Made by a program: the position numbers and the translations under genes | Notes under the pieces: generated by a model | What the model was told of the DNA's origin: nothing | What the model saw: only the letters and a program-made list of their open reading frames with translations | Database searches by the model: none | Shown: positions 25,139 to 36,269 of the stretch, in pieces | How the letters are laid out: each line of letters begins with the position of its first letter | Position numbering within the stretch: the stretch's first letter is position 1 | Assembly (NCBI GenBank): GCA_019722365.1 | Contig: JADFUC010000226.1 | Coordinates: 62,001-126,000 of the forward strand | Direction: 5' to 3' | DNA from: Lithospermum erythrorhizon | Taxonomy: Eukaryota; Streptophyta; Magnoliopsida; Boraginales; Boraginaceae | DNA: 64,000 nucleotides

Positions 25139-28100
25139 TGTAATAACCCGCTCCATACTAATATTACCGTTATAGTATACTAGTTGCTCTAAGGGATTAT
25201 TTCGAGGAGAAATAAAAAATTTCAAGTTGAATAGTCAAAATACAACGAATTCCATTTGCAGAAGACATTTTGGTATTTAGAATTTTAAAGTTGTAACCGA
25301 ATGGTAGTTATATTAGCGAAGTAATATAATTTGAGGTGATAAATGCTGACAAGCCAAGCTAATGTCGGTATAAGTGCTAAAACGAGATATACGGACGAAT
25401 TAAAACGTCGGCTTTCCACCGTTAGACTATCGGGGCCAACCCATCTACTTAATCATCAACAAGGCCCAAAACACACAACCCACTTCTCCTTCTTCTTCAC
25501 GCGTGACGCGATGAGCTCCTCCCTTTATTTTTTTCTTCGATTTCTATTCCATCTGCGAGCTTTGGACCTCAAATTTCTTTAAAGTTTCTCCTCATCATCC
25601 TCGCCGATTCAAGCCGCAAAAATGTCGGATCTTTTGAGTATTTTGTGAGTTTCGTTGAGTTGACTTTTTGTATTTTGAATTTTATCATACAATCGATTCT
25701 TGGGTTCTAAATATTCTTTGAGTTGGAAATTACGTGTTTGATGAAATTTCGGACGTTTTAGGTCATGACTTTGGAATTTTGGGTTGACTTTGATTTTATG
25801 ATATTGAATATAATTATTATCTAGGCTAAATTATAGTATAGAGATGATAATCTATATTTGGGGTAGAAAGTGTTGTTATAGTTGAGTTGACTTTCGAGTT
25901 GATTTTATTGACTTTTTTCTAAAATGTTGTCGGTGAGTATAAATATGTTATTGGTCCTTTATGATTGTTTCTGAGGTGGAAATTATGATTTATAAGTTGT
26001 CGAGGAATATATGTTGAAATTAGTTTATTAGATTTTGAGTAGTAAATGTGCTTTGGGATTTGAGGCTGTTAGAAATGAGTTTGATTAGTTGGAAAACTTG
26101 ATATATCGGGTTTGACAAATTGGTCAAAATGTTAGTATTTCGTTAAGGTGTCAATCGACATGGATTTACTGGATAATTGAAATTACCTATTTTAATAGTC
26201 TTTGAAACATAATTAGCAATCTATACTTAAGTTGTTAATTTGTAACTAAAATGGATCAAAAGTCGGGAATTGAATTAAGATAAGTATTAAAATTGTCAGG
26301 AGTAGTAATTATATTTTAGGATGTTTTGATTAGACGCGAACATGGGAAAGGCAACAGGATCGATTAGGGCGGACGTTTTATTATTTTTGTATGATTATGT
26401 GATCCATTTAAGTGAGCTCATGATATGATTACGTGATCAGATCCCTGTGGCCAAGACCGTCTGAGGTAAGTAATAGCTTGAACTCTCAACTTAAGTTCCG
26501 ATTTCGTGGCCTTGGCTCAAGCACTTCTTTGTAATTCCCTCAGGCCTTGTCGGCACTTTGCACTCATACCTCACGGGCACTTTTGTATTTCGTATTCTGT
26601 CGGCATTCGTGGCTGGATTTTATGATCGGTGGAGATGTTTTAGTCAGGTGTCTTGGATATTGTTTGGGGAGCAAAGTAAAGGAAGTCATTGGGAGAATCT
26701 TTGCTGAGCATGTGACTTCGAGGTGACTTCGAAAGATAGAACTTTTAATGATTAGTGGTTAGCACTCTTCCTTTGTAGGATATGTGACGCTATTGGCCTT
26801 ATACTACGGTCTAAGAGCGACACTAGACTGCCTTTGTTGCGTGCATTGTCTGCATGGCCTCTGCAAGAGCGGTACGAAATCTCTTATGATCACTTTGTCA
26901 GCAAGGCATTGTCACTTTGTCGCACGGGCGTGGCCTTATACTTGTTTTATAAGCTGCTGGTTTGGCCTTATACTCGGTATAAGAAAGTCGCATGACCTCA
27001 TGACTTTGGCCGTGCATTGTCGGTGTGGCCTTATACTACGGTATAAGTAAGCGGCTATTCTATACTTCGCATAAGAAATGTGTTTATTAGCGATCGGGTC
27101 CATTCCTCGGTGCACGGATCAGCATATCCGCATTGCAGGTTGGTATACGCGTGAGACGCGAGATGATGGCTTCGATTTAATTAGAGTTATAGCCGTTTGC
27201 CGAAGTCTCTGTGATTTTATTCTCGTGACGCGCGCCTTTATCGGTATTCTTTGTATTATATCTTCGACATGTTGTTTAAATTTGCTATGTTGTTGTATGA
27301 TCTGCTTTATGACTTATTTATTGGATTATGGATATTACAATATTATACTAGATGCTGCTCTGATGAAATTATGTCGAATTAGGCTTTGGTTGTTTATTGA
27401 TAATATTATCGATTTTCAGATCCTAGGTCAGTATTAATCTTTATACATCCTTGGGCGTTAAAAGTTGAGTCGTTAATGGTCGAGATAACTATCGAACGAG
27501 GCATTAGGTATAAAAATTATAAAACCGACGCTCATGCTAATCTATATACGATGTTGATGATATTTATATATAGTGGAAAGTCGATTCAAACGTGTTAGTA
27601 TATAAGCATGACCCAACTACTCTATGTTTGATAAATTATCATAAGCGAATAAGTTCAGATACTAATGAAGAATTTTGGGGAGATAATTCGCATTTCAAGT
27701 TATCTTGATTTAAGATATACGTTGCTCAGTTGTATTAAGATAATGATACGATTTAGAGATTCTTATAATAAACATTTAGATGTCATAGGAGTGCATGATG
27801 CACCGTAGTAGCACTTAAGTTGAACTAAAGATAAAGTTTTTAATAATGATAAGCCAGCTTATGAAATGTTTAGTTATATGTTTGAAGGTTGTATAAGCTC
27901 GAAGTTGTATATTGTCGGAATTAGCTATACTTAAGGAAGATAACAAATAGAGAGATATCTCATGTGATTAAGGTGTATCAGGAGTGTTGTCAATGCAGCG
28001 GATTTGTCGGTGTTAATCGAAAGCCATTAAGGAAAGATTTATCTTGTCAGAGGAGTATATAAATATAACCATTGAGGCGGATAGTCAGCAGTGTGGTCTC

Positions 28101-28300
28101 TTGGAATTATCCTTGTTTATATGAGTAAATGGGTTAACGCCTGTGATATTTGTATTCACTAACTTTTAGCTAACTCCCTATTTTCCCTATGGGCGGGCGC
28201 TTTCATGTCTAGTTAAGTCATGGACGACCGAGATGCATTGACCGAAAGTAGTCAAGGCATCTGCCGAGGTGGCGATGTGGCCTCAAGACTCTCACTACCA
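25139..28300 (+). mobile_element. Long LTR (probably Ty3/gypsy type), copy 1, 3' end missing
   Basis: It starts TGTAATAACCCG and is homologous, in opposite orientation, to 30987-34498 over almost its whole length. Shared blocks include GTATTTAGAATTTTAAAGTT, GTTGACTTTTTGTATTTGAA-like sequence, and GACCGAGATGCATTG near the end. It is non-coding and carries GGCCTTATAC..GTATAAG palindromic repeats (26780-27080). Homology stops near 28300, before the last 230 bp present in copy 2. The size, start and lack of coding sequence fit the long LTRs of gypsy elements such as Tekay/Del, but no internal domain proves this. Confidence 0.6.
26780..27080. repeat. Palindrome-bearing sub-repeats inside LTR copy 1
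   Basis: Diverged units carry GGCCTTATACTACGGTATAAG-like palindromes alternating with GCATTGTCGG-type segments, about three or four copies. They correspond to the better preserved array in LTR copy 2 at 32427-32790. The open frames here are by-products. Confidence 0.6.
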
Positions 28301-28776
28301 TACTTTTTTAAATATTAAAATACACAAATAAAATTATGTACTCACAAATAATGCAAGAATGTATTAAGAAAAATATAATTCAAATAAATTTCCTAGATTA
28401 TATTAAAAATTTACTATATGTACAAGAAATACAATTCATATAAAAAATCGGACATTTTTTAAAAATCCAATATATAATACTTAATAGAAAGAAATTAACA
28501 TGATTTGCAAGAATAACTAGAAGCAAGAACAATTCAATGATTTGAAAGAATAAAATCTTCTAACAAAAAGACTAACATAAAAAAAAAATTAGATTTAAAG
28601 GTTTGAAAGGATGCTTAATTTTATCTAGGCACTCATTCAAACATTCTAAAATACATCTCTCATTCCCATTCTTTCTTTCTTTTTCAATCAAAACTGTCCC
28701 TCTACCTCCATATACAACTCAGATAAATCTACACTCATTCAAACATCTCCCGTGACTACTATTCTTCCTCATTAAA

Positions 28777-28945
28777 AAATGGTCAAAATTGAAAGAAAAA
28801 AATAAGAATGAATAGGAAAATGAAAAAATGGAATGGTCAAAATTGAAAAAAGAAGAATGAAGAGAAAAAAAAATGAAGAGAAAAATGAAAAAATGGAATA
28901 GTCAAAATTGAAAAAAGAAGAATGGAGAGGAAAATGAAAAAAACA
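28777..28945. repeat. A-rich tandem repeat, about three copies
   Basis: The unit ATGGAAT(G/A)GTCAAAATTGA followed by AAAAAGAAGAATG(A/G)AGAG repeats three times with small gaps. It is non-coding and borders the SINE-like head at 28950-29030. Confidence 0.65.
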
Positions 28946-28949
28946 AGAG

Positions 28950-29030
28950 TTGTTGCCTATATTCGAAGCCTGACCAACAAATTATTAGTTCACCTTACAA
29001 CCAGTTGCGCTACTCTCAAGTTTGTTAATG
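28950..29030 (-). mobile_element. tRNA-like head of a SINE, fragment
   Basis: On the minus strand, TAGCGCAACTGGTT (box A type, 28999-29012) is followed about 30 bp later by AGGCTTCGAATATAGG (box B type, 28956-28971). This is the spacing of RNA polymerase III promoters in tRNA-derived SINEs. No tRNA cloverleaf or anticodon stem is apparent, so it is not a tRNA gene. The family is not identified. Confidence 0.45.
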
Positions 29031-30192
29031 GATCCGGCTCTACACTAATATGACACCATACCAAAGATGATCTGCCTAAAGATATATTTGCGGGATTTCA
29101 TGTCTCACTTGTTGGATTTCATTAATTAATATATCAAGTTACATTAATGAATTACTTAATAAGTTGATATTTCTATATCAATTGTCATCATAGTATTATA
29201 TTCTTGTGTTTTCACTTGTTATTCTATAATTTTTAATCACTTTTATATTTCTTGTCCTTTGATGTCTCTAGACATTAAATGTGTATTAGTATCCTTTTAT
29301 AATTGATGAACTTAAAATATAATATTTATTGATGATCTTCTACTTTACTTTAAATATCATGGTGAGAATTTCATATTGTTTCGCTGGCTTCCATCGGTAG
29401 GATGAAGAGGACAAAATGTCGATAAGTCCATTTCATCAACTCTATAATACGGAGTACTAATTTCCGTTCAACCTACCGACCGTCATAATTTATATTGTAC
29501 GGAGTACTATTTTACTTAATGTCAATAGATGTTTCAGTCCTTAAAAATATTTTTTTAACAATATACACAGAATAGATGACGTTTTTTAGGAGTGAATGCA
29601 TGTACTATTTTGACCATAAATGAAACTTCCTCAATCACTACAATCTCCGCGCGATAACAACAACACCGTATGCCAGATAATAACTTAGTGTTTGAGGAAA
29701 AATTAAGAAAAGAAAGAAATTGGAAAATCCATTATTTCGCCTCCTCATACCTCCTCCAATTGTTCTTCGACCATTCACTTAACTTTTTCAATTATGGTGT
29801 GTTATTTAGCTATAAGTAATGTGAGGATCCTCTTTGAATCCCACGAAGTAGGGTAATGATCCTAAATCATTGATTAAATTCAAGATTGTGAAGAAGATGA
29901 TCACAATGAATATCAAAACTATTTTTCTAATCATCTTGACCTCTCAGATGCCTCGATTTTCTACACAAGCATGTATCATAATTCATTAACTATCGCAAAT
30001 AATTAAGTAAATGATCGTGAAATGAATTTGAAATTCTATTTCATTTATAAAGTTTTTCTAGTTTCTTTAAATGCAACTAACTAGACACAACAAAATACAA
30101 TATAATATTGCATTATTATTATTTCTAACATGAAAATATGATGATCATTAATGTTTGTCACTTTTCTCATGTAGCACTTTTCTTGTGGTTGC

Positions 30193-30402
30193 TTAGATCA
30201 GCGGATTAATGCTGACAACCATTTTCTCGCGACAACCTCTATTGTATGGATTTGCTGGTTCTTTTGGTCTACAATTATTTGCTCCGCAATTTTGTGTTTT
30301 TCCAATGGCAGGATTTCCAATATCCTCTGCTTGTACATCTTTGAATGTACAGATAAAGAGAATCACAACACAAACAATCAACATTCTTTTATGCACATCC
30401 AT
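30193..30402 (-). CDS. RALF-like secreted peptide, C-terminus probably frameshifted
   Basis: Encodes 69 residues. Residues 1-25 form a signal peptide (hydrophobic core LIVCVVILFICTF, cleavage likely after VQA). The mature part carries RPKEPANPYNRGC, the hallmark of rapid alkalinization factor peptides, which are secreted ligands of CrRLK1L receptor kinases controlling wall and growth responses. RALFs normally have four cysteines. Here Cys39, Cys44 and Cys57 are present, but the fourth is replaced by the tail KMVVSINPLI. One extra base in the A run at 30222-30225 would bring back a Cys five residues after Cys57 and an earlier stop at 30206-30208. The gene is single-exon, has a TATA box about 107 bp upstream, and lies between two inverted LTR copies. 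The family call rests on the NPYxRGC motif and overall shape. Confidence 0.62.
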   Translation of the reverse strand: MDVHKRMLIVCVVILFICTFKDVQAEDIGNPAIGKTQNCGANNCRPKEPANPYNRGCREKMVVSINPLI

Positions 30403-30508
30403 GTTTTTTTTTCACCAAACAACCAAATGTATAATATTTCTCAAAATAGAAATTTAATTATGTTTTAGAAACAATGTCTAAGTGGTTCCTTCATTACGTT
30501 GAGGGTCT

Positions 30509-30516
30509 TATTTATA
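30509..30516 (-). promoter_or_regulatory. TATA box of the RALF-like gene
   Basis: TATAAATA on the minus strand, in the context CACTATAAATAAGACC, lies 107 bp upstream of the start codon at 30402. The position suits a plant core promoter with a short leader. Confidence 0.55.
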
Positions 30517-30986
30517 GTGATTTTATAATTAAGTGGGTTTTCTAGTATGTACCATTATCGGACCAAAGGACTAAATAAGGAAAGAAATCAAACATAAAAT
30601 AACATACATGGTTATAGAAATGAAAGAAATCCAATATGACTATAGAAAGGAAAGAAATCCAAATAACATGGATTTGTTAATTTTCAAGTGTGCTACTTAA
30701 TCGAATATATTTCCTTATATGCCTTTTGTTTCTAAATTTATTTCTTTAATTATTATTGTTAACATGTTCAGATATGATATGATATTTGATTCATTGCTAT
30801 GCTTATAACTTATAAGTAAGCTCTAGGAAATTTATTTGAATTGTATATATTCTCGCATCGATCGCTACATTTAATTTCATTTGTGCATTTTAATATTTAA
30901 ATAGTAAAATTTTAATATAACCAATCAAACTAGTCTAAATCATTCTATGTACGTAGCCAGCATCTATCAGAATTAATTCTGCGTAC

Positions 30987-33900
30987 TGGCGTCGTGACCG
31001 CCATCAACCTCAGAAGTATCAATCCATTTAATAACGATAAAAATAACTTCATATAAAGTGATAATAATGAAAAATAATACAACTCGCCCCATCGCGAACT
31101 AACCAACACCACAACAAATCGAAAAGTAATAATATAAATACAACATCAAACAACTTGTTTACAACTCGGCATAATAATAATTATTACGCATAACAAAAAC
31201 TCCAAAGAATATAAAAGTACGACCGCCGAGGTCTTCTGCCACCATCAAGCACCTCCACGATACGCAGCTACCGGCCAATGCATCTCGGTCATCCTGAACA
31301 ACAACCTGCATAAACGCCCGCCCATGTGAACAGGAGTCAGCCTAAAAAGCCGAAGTTGAATACAAATATTACGTAATAACTACCACTCATACAAACAAGC
31401 GATAATTCAAGATTTTACCTATTTAAACATTATATACCTCAAGAGTTATATTTTATATGTTACTCACCAATATAAATCTGGCCCTTAACGGGCCTAACTA
31501 ACACCGATAAACCCACACAACGACAACAATTTACTCACAAGACACCTTAATCACAAAGAGCTATCTCTATTTGTTATCTTTCTTAAGTATAGCTAATTCT
31601 CGACATAATATACAACTCAAACATATAACTCAAACATATATCTCAACATCTCATAACTCAAGCATTAGCTGAATAACTCAACCACTTATCTTTAGTTCAC
31701 CTTAAAGCGCTACTTCCCAATTATCGCCATACACCTAAATATATATCAAATGTTTATTATACACCTCCAAATCATATCTAATATTAACCGAGCAACGATA
31801 TCTTAAATCAAGATAACTTGTCGAATTATCTCACCAAATTCTTCATTTAGTCTACGGAAGTTATTCACCTCTAACGGTATCAACGTCAGAAGTTGATCAT
31901 AACTTATATACTAACACGCTTGGATCCAACTTTCCACCGTATTTAAAATATCATCAACATCGCCTCTATAGATTAGCAATTTAACGCCGGTTTATAATTT
32001 CACCTGTTCTCATCTCAAAGTTATCTCACCCATTAACCAACTCAACTTTTAACCTTAAAATGACGTATAACCCATTTATACCAACTCAGATCCACAAGAA
32101 AACTGATAATATTACTAATAATCAACTCAAACCTAATTCGATAATTTCATCATGGCAACATCTAGTAATCAAAGACAATATCCATAATCAATAAATGAGT
32201 CATATAAAACGGATCATACTAATAATTCCTTTAAACAAATATATCAAGATATAATACAAAGTCTCAATAGTGCACACATCACCCGTATCAATCACGTAGA
32301 TCAACAACGACTATAAATCTAGTCATCAAACCATCTATCACTCATATATCTCCACAACTATACCAACTCTAATGCGTATACGCTTAATCCGCCTACTCAG
32401 AATGGACCAATCACGATAACACTCGCTCTTATACCGTAGTATAAGGCCAACACCAACAATACCACAAAGAAGTGATAATAGATCTCACACCGCACTTATA
32501 CCAAAGTATAAGGCCAACATGCATAATGCACATATAAAGTGATAATAGATTCACACCGCACTTATACCAAAGTATAAGCGCCAACACCGACAATGCACAT
32601 AGCAAAGTGACAGATCTCACACTACACTTTATAACGAAGTATAAGGCCAACACCGACAACGCATAGCAAAGTGATAATAGATTCACCGCACTTATACCAA
32701 GTATAAGGCCAACACCGACAATGCAATATAGCAAAGTGATAATAGATCTCAATGCACTTATACCGAAGATAAGGCCAACATCGCTACATATCCCGCAAGG
32801 AAAAGAGATTCACCTAACCCTCTTAATCATCCCAACTATGTGGTCATATCCTAATATCAAGTCACCTCAAAGCTCACATAACTCCAACCAACACCTCCCA
32901 ACAACCAACTACTCTAGCTCTCAAACAATATCAGCACACAACTAAAACATCTCACAATCATAAATCAATCACCACCACAAGGCCACGTAAATACCAAAAG
33001 TACCGACAAGGCCACAGAGTTATAAAAGGCCGACAAGGCCACGTAGTTATAAAAACGTAAGCATGAGTTCAAGCTATTACTTACCCTCAAATAAATCTTC
33101 AACGCCACAATGATACAATACATAATCATATCACGGCTCACACAATTAAATCACATAATCATCCAATAATTACATGTATACCATTTCATAATCACACCAC
33201 AATGACAAGCCACACAAATTAAAGTAAGTACGTGAAAGTAGCACTACAGATAAGTACTCACCTTGGTTCGCAATAAGAAACGTCCCGTCTAATCGATCCA
33301 AGTGCCTTTCCCACATTCCGCGTCTAATCAAAACACCCGAAAATATAATTACTACTCACAACAATTTTAACCCTTATCTTAATTAAATTTCTGACTTTTC
33401 AACCCATTTTAGTTACAAATTGACAACTTAAGTATAGATGGCTAATTATGTTTCAATGACAATTAAATGGCGAATTTCAACTATCCCGACCAAATCCCAT
33501 AATCGGTCAACACCTTAACCAAAATACCCATTTCTAACAACCTCAAATCCCAAAGCCCGTTTACTACTCAAAATCTAATAAAACTAATTTCAACATATAT
33601 TCCTCCAACAACTTATAAATCATAATTTTCACCTCAAAACAATCACAATAAAGGTCCAATAACATATTTATACTCTCAACAACTTTTTAGAAAAAGTCAA
33701 CCCAAAATCAACTCGAAAGTCAACTCAACTATAACAACACTTTCTACCCCAAATATCGATTATCAAGAATCCTATATTATAATCTAAGCCTAAACAATAA
33801 TTATATTCAATAATATCTCATAAAACCGGCTCAACCTAAAATTCCAAAAAGTCAACGGCCCTAAAAGTCCGAAATTCCACATCAAACACGTTATTTTAAC

Positions 33901-34498
33901 TCAAGAATAAGTACTTGTAATCCCAAGAATCAATTGGAGCAACAAATTCAAATACAAAAGTTAACGAAAAAGTCAACTCGGGCCATCTCCCAAAATATTC
34001 AACAAGATCGACCTTTTTACCTTGAAACGTAGACGATGTAGAGAAATTTTAAATTTCCAAGGGCCCAAAGCTCATGAAATTCGAGGATCTATCAAGAATG
34101 AAATTTCAAGAGGTAGATCATGTGAATAAGAAGATACTGCCTTTTTTTTTTTTCCTTTTGGGCCTTGTTGGGTTATGTGGTTTATGGGGTGGCCCAATTG
34201 TCTTATGTGGCGAAAACCCGATCGTTTTAATTCAATCGATACTTCTCGTTTTAACTTATCTCGACAATCAACTTCCAAACATTAACATTCCTATCCTCAA
34301 ATTATATTACCACCCAACTAATATCATTACCATTCGATTACAACTTTAAAATTCTAAATACCGAAATGTACTACCAACCGACCGATTCGTTGTATTTTCG
34401 ACTATCGACTTCTCGAATTTTTTGATTTTCCTCTAAAATAATCCACCGAGCAACTAGTATACTATTACAATAATATTAGTAGTGAACGGGTTATTACA
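30987..34498 (-). mobile_element. Long LTR (probably Ty3/gypsy type), copy 2, near full length
   Basis: On the minus strand it starts TGTAATAACCCG at 34498 and ends near 30987 with GGTCACGACGCCA, giving about 3.5 kb. It is homologous to copy 1 (25139-28300) in inverted orientation. It contains a 65-70 bp tandem array at 32427-32790 and no coding sequence. A 5-bp target duplication could not be confirmed, so the left boundary is approximate. It is probably a solo LTR, since the flanking DNA holds no matching gag-pol. Confidence 0.6.
32427..32790. repeat. 65-70 bp tandem array with palindromic core inside LTR copy 2
   Basis: Six units begin CTTATACCAAAGTATAAGGC or a close variant (near 32429, 32501, 32570, 32631, 32690 and 32757) and continue CAACACCGACAATGCA, AGCAAAGTGATAATAGAT. 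The start of each unit is an inverted repeat (CTTATAC..GTATAAG) able to form a short stem. The open frames across it are artefacts of the repeat. Confidence 0.8.
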
Positions 34499-34723
34499 TC
34501 CATCTTGATTTCTTCATAATTTATTATTTTAATAAGAATTTGATCTAAGTTACTTTTAAGACCCAGAATTAAAGAATAAAGACAAGTCAACATCCCAATT
34601 TAAATTTTACCACCTTTTATAATTTCTTTGCTTCAGTACTACACATCCCTTGTAAAAATACCAAAATGCCCCCAAAACCTTCTTCTCCATTTTTCAACTT
34701 CTTCGTTCATTTTTTGCTATACC
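34499..34723. other. Short unassigned spacer between LTR copy 2 and the Cassandra array
   Basis: It has no gene and does not match the 5' half of the neighbouring Cassandra LTRs, so the first LTR of that array is truncated at about 34724. Confidence 0.4.
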
Positions 34724-35750
34724 TTTCATAAGAACTCCAATGTTAAGCCGTGCTTGACCCGATGTAATTCTAGGATGGGGCGACTCCACCGAATTTCTCG
34801 AGCACGTAAGTGACGAAAACGTGGCCGAGCATCATGGTGGCTCAGGAGGTCACCCATCAAATCTAATAACGTATCGAATTCGCTACTGGTCCGCTACAAT
34901 GGTATCGTGAGCAAAGCCATCCTGAATCGCCAGAATCTAAGTGCTATTCAAGAAAGCACGGGACACCTCGAAATGCAGAGCTACCTCTGCACCTCACATC
35001 ACGGTACGGTCCTCGATGCTGTGCTCAACGAGGACGCTGGTATTTAAGTTGGGAGTTGTATCACCCGACCGCAAAAATGTGTGCGTGTGATATGTTTGAT
35101 ATGGATTTGATTGGTACTACTTCATACCATCAAGATGCATCTTCTTTCTCGAAGCTCATCTCATAAGAACTCCAGTGTTAAACAAGGCTGACTTTAATTC
35201 TAGGATTGGGGTGACCACTGAAGTTTCTTGTTTATGACAAACTTGGCCGGAAAGACTCGGTGGTTTGTGAGGTCAGTCCATCAAATTTAATAACGCACCG
35301 ACCCGGCTATGAATGGCATCGTGAGCAAAGCCGTCCGAACTGGAACTAAGCATGGGCGCAGTACGTGGACACCTTTTTGCGCTAAGGTGAGCTACCTCTA
35401 GAATCTCGCTGACGGATGGTAATGGGGTCCCGATGTTGTGGCTCAACGAGGACGCCAGTATTTGGCTTTAGGAGGTTAACATCTCGACCGCAAAAATGTG
35501 CGCGCTGTTGATACGCTTGATATGATTTATTTTCATTACTCAGCATTGAACAAGCATGCATCTTCTTTCGAAGCTCATCTTACAAGAACTCCAATGTTAA
35601 GCATGCTCGAATTCGGGTAATTTAGGACGGGGCGACCCACCGGGAAGTTTCTCGAACACGGAGCGAGACAAAACACGCCGGAGCACCGTGGCGGCTCATG
35701 GTGTCACCCATCAAATCTAATAAAGCACCCGGTGCGCTGGCCGGGCGCAT
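34724..35750 (+). mobile_element. Cassandra-type TRIM array: three LTRs with 5S rRNA-like domains and two internal regions
   Basis: Order: a 5'-truncated LTR (about 34724-34898), internal region, LTR (about 35057-35311), internal region, LTR (about 35475-35750). Each LTR carries AAGAACTCCAATGTTAAGC, TCTAGGATGGGGCGAC-like and GGAAGTTTCTCG stretches in 5S rRNA order, covering the 5S internal promoter (A box, intermediate element, C box). Each internal region starts with TGG(T/C)ATCGTGAGC, close to an initiator tRNA-Met primer site (34900-34912 and 35314-35326), and ends in a purine-rich tract before TGTA. There is no coding capacity. The features fit Cassandra, a non-autonomous LTR element. The LTR-internal-LTR-internal-LTR layout points to unequal recombination. 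Confidence 0.8.
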
Positions 35751-35754
35751 AAGA

Positions 35755-36235
35755 ATAAATTTGCAAAATGCCATTCAAACTAGGAAGTAGCCTCATCAAC
35801 AACACATTACTATGCACAGTGGAATAACTATCATTTAAGCCCATGAGAAACTGTAATATTTGCTGATTTTGTAAAATTTTATGTCAATATGGAGCAGACT
35901 CATCAACACTCGTAATCATAATCACATATTCATCCCATAACTTCTGTAATACTGTAAAATAGGCAGAAAATCGACCTATTTTCTTGTGAAATCATTGCTA
36001 ACTCACGTTGTATTTGATAAATGCGTGCATTAATGGACTGAGAATAACGCAGACATAGAACCGATTCCAATACCTTTCTCTCAGAATACTCATAAATGAC
36101 ACTCTCAAAGAATTTCTCTCGCTCAACCGAATACAAAGCCACGCACAACTACATTATGCAAAGAAGAATGGGATCAATCGGACGAGGAATTTTAGCATTA
36201 ACGAACCCTCGCTTATTTTTCGCAAGGAGAGAAAT
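35755..36235 (-). pseudogene. Copia-type gag relic (UBN2-like)
   Basis: The minus-strand translation has LLAKNKRGFV, then SQSINARIYQIQRELAMISQ, then after a stop LQFLMGLNDSYSTV. This is the order seen in gag proteins of plant Ty1-copia elements (gag_pre/UBN2 family): a short N-terminal motif, a Q-x-R/Q-R-E-L stretch and an F-L-x-G-L-N-D-x-Y motif. At least two in-frame stops are present. The homology ends on the left exactly where the last Cassandra LTR begins, so that array probably landed in this element. It is opposite in strand to the Sirevirus-like pol starting at 36270. Confidence 0.65.
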
Positions 36236-36269
36236 TTCTACTTAATACCTTCTCCTCCAACGGGTAGTA

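Larger units (their letters stand above)
28301..30192. other. Intergenic sequence between the LTR copies, left of the peptide gene
   Basis: AT-rich. It includes the A-rich tandem repeat and SINE-like piece listed separately, two TACGGAGTACTA motifs (near 29448 and 29499), and a 30-codon frame at 29897-29989. That frame begins MITMNIKTIFLIILTS, resembles a secretion signal, and has a potential splice donor after the Cys-encoding region. No mature peptide could be attached to it. Confidence 0.35.

Noticed and set aside
26784..27437. Two long plus-strand frames with cysteine- and leucine-rich translations
   Set aside because: They fall in the LTR and its palindromic repeat; the homologous region in the inverted copy does not keep the frame.
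28950..29030. tRNA gene
   Set aside because: Only box-like motifs are present; no acceptor or anticodon stems can be formed.
29897..29989. Signal peptide exon of a defensin-like gene
   Set aside because: The 30-residue frame is secretion-like, but no cysteine-rich mature exon could be found in the next kilobase.
32429..32752. 107-codon minus-strand frame with repeated hydrophobic blocks
   Set aside because: A product of the 65-70 bp array; no family similarity, and it is not conserved in the other LTR copy.
34724..35750. Functional 5S rRNA genes
   Set aside because: The 5S-like segments are embedded in LTRs with primer and polypurine sites, are diverged, and lack the full 120-nt gene with a T-run terminator.
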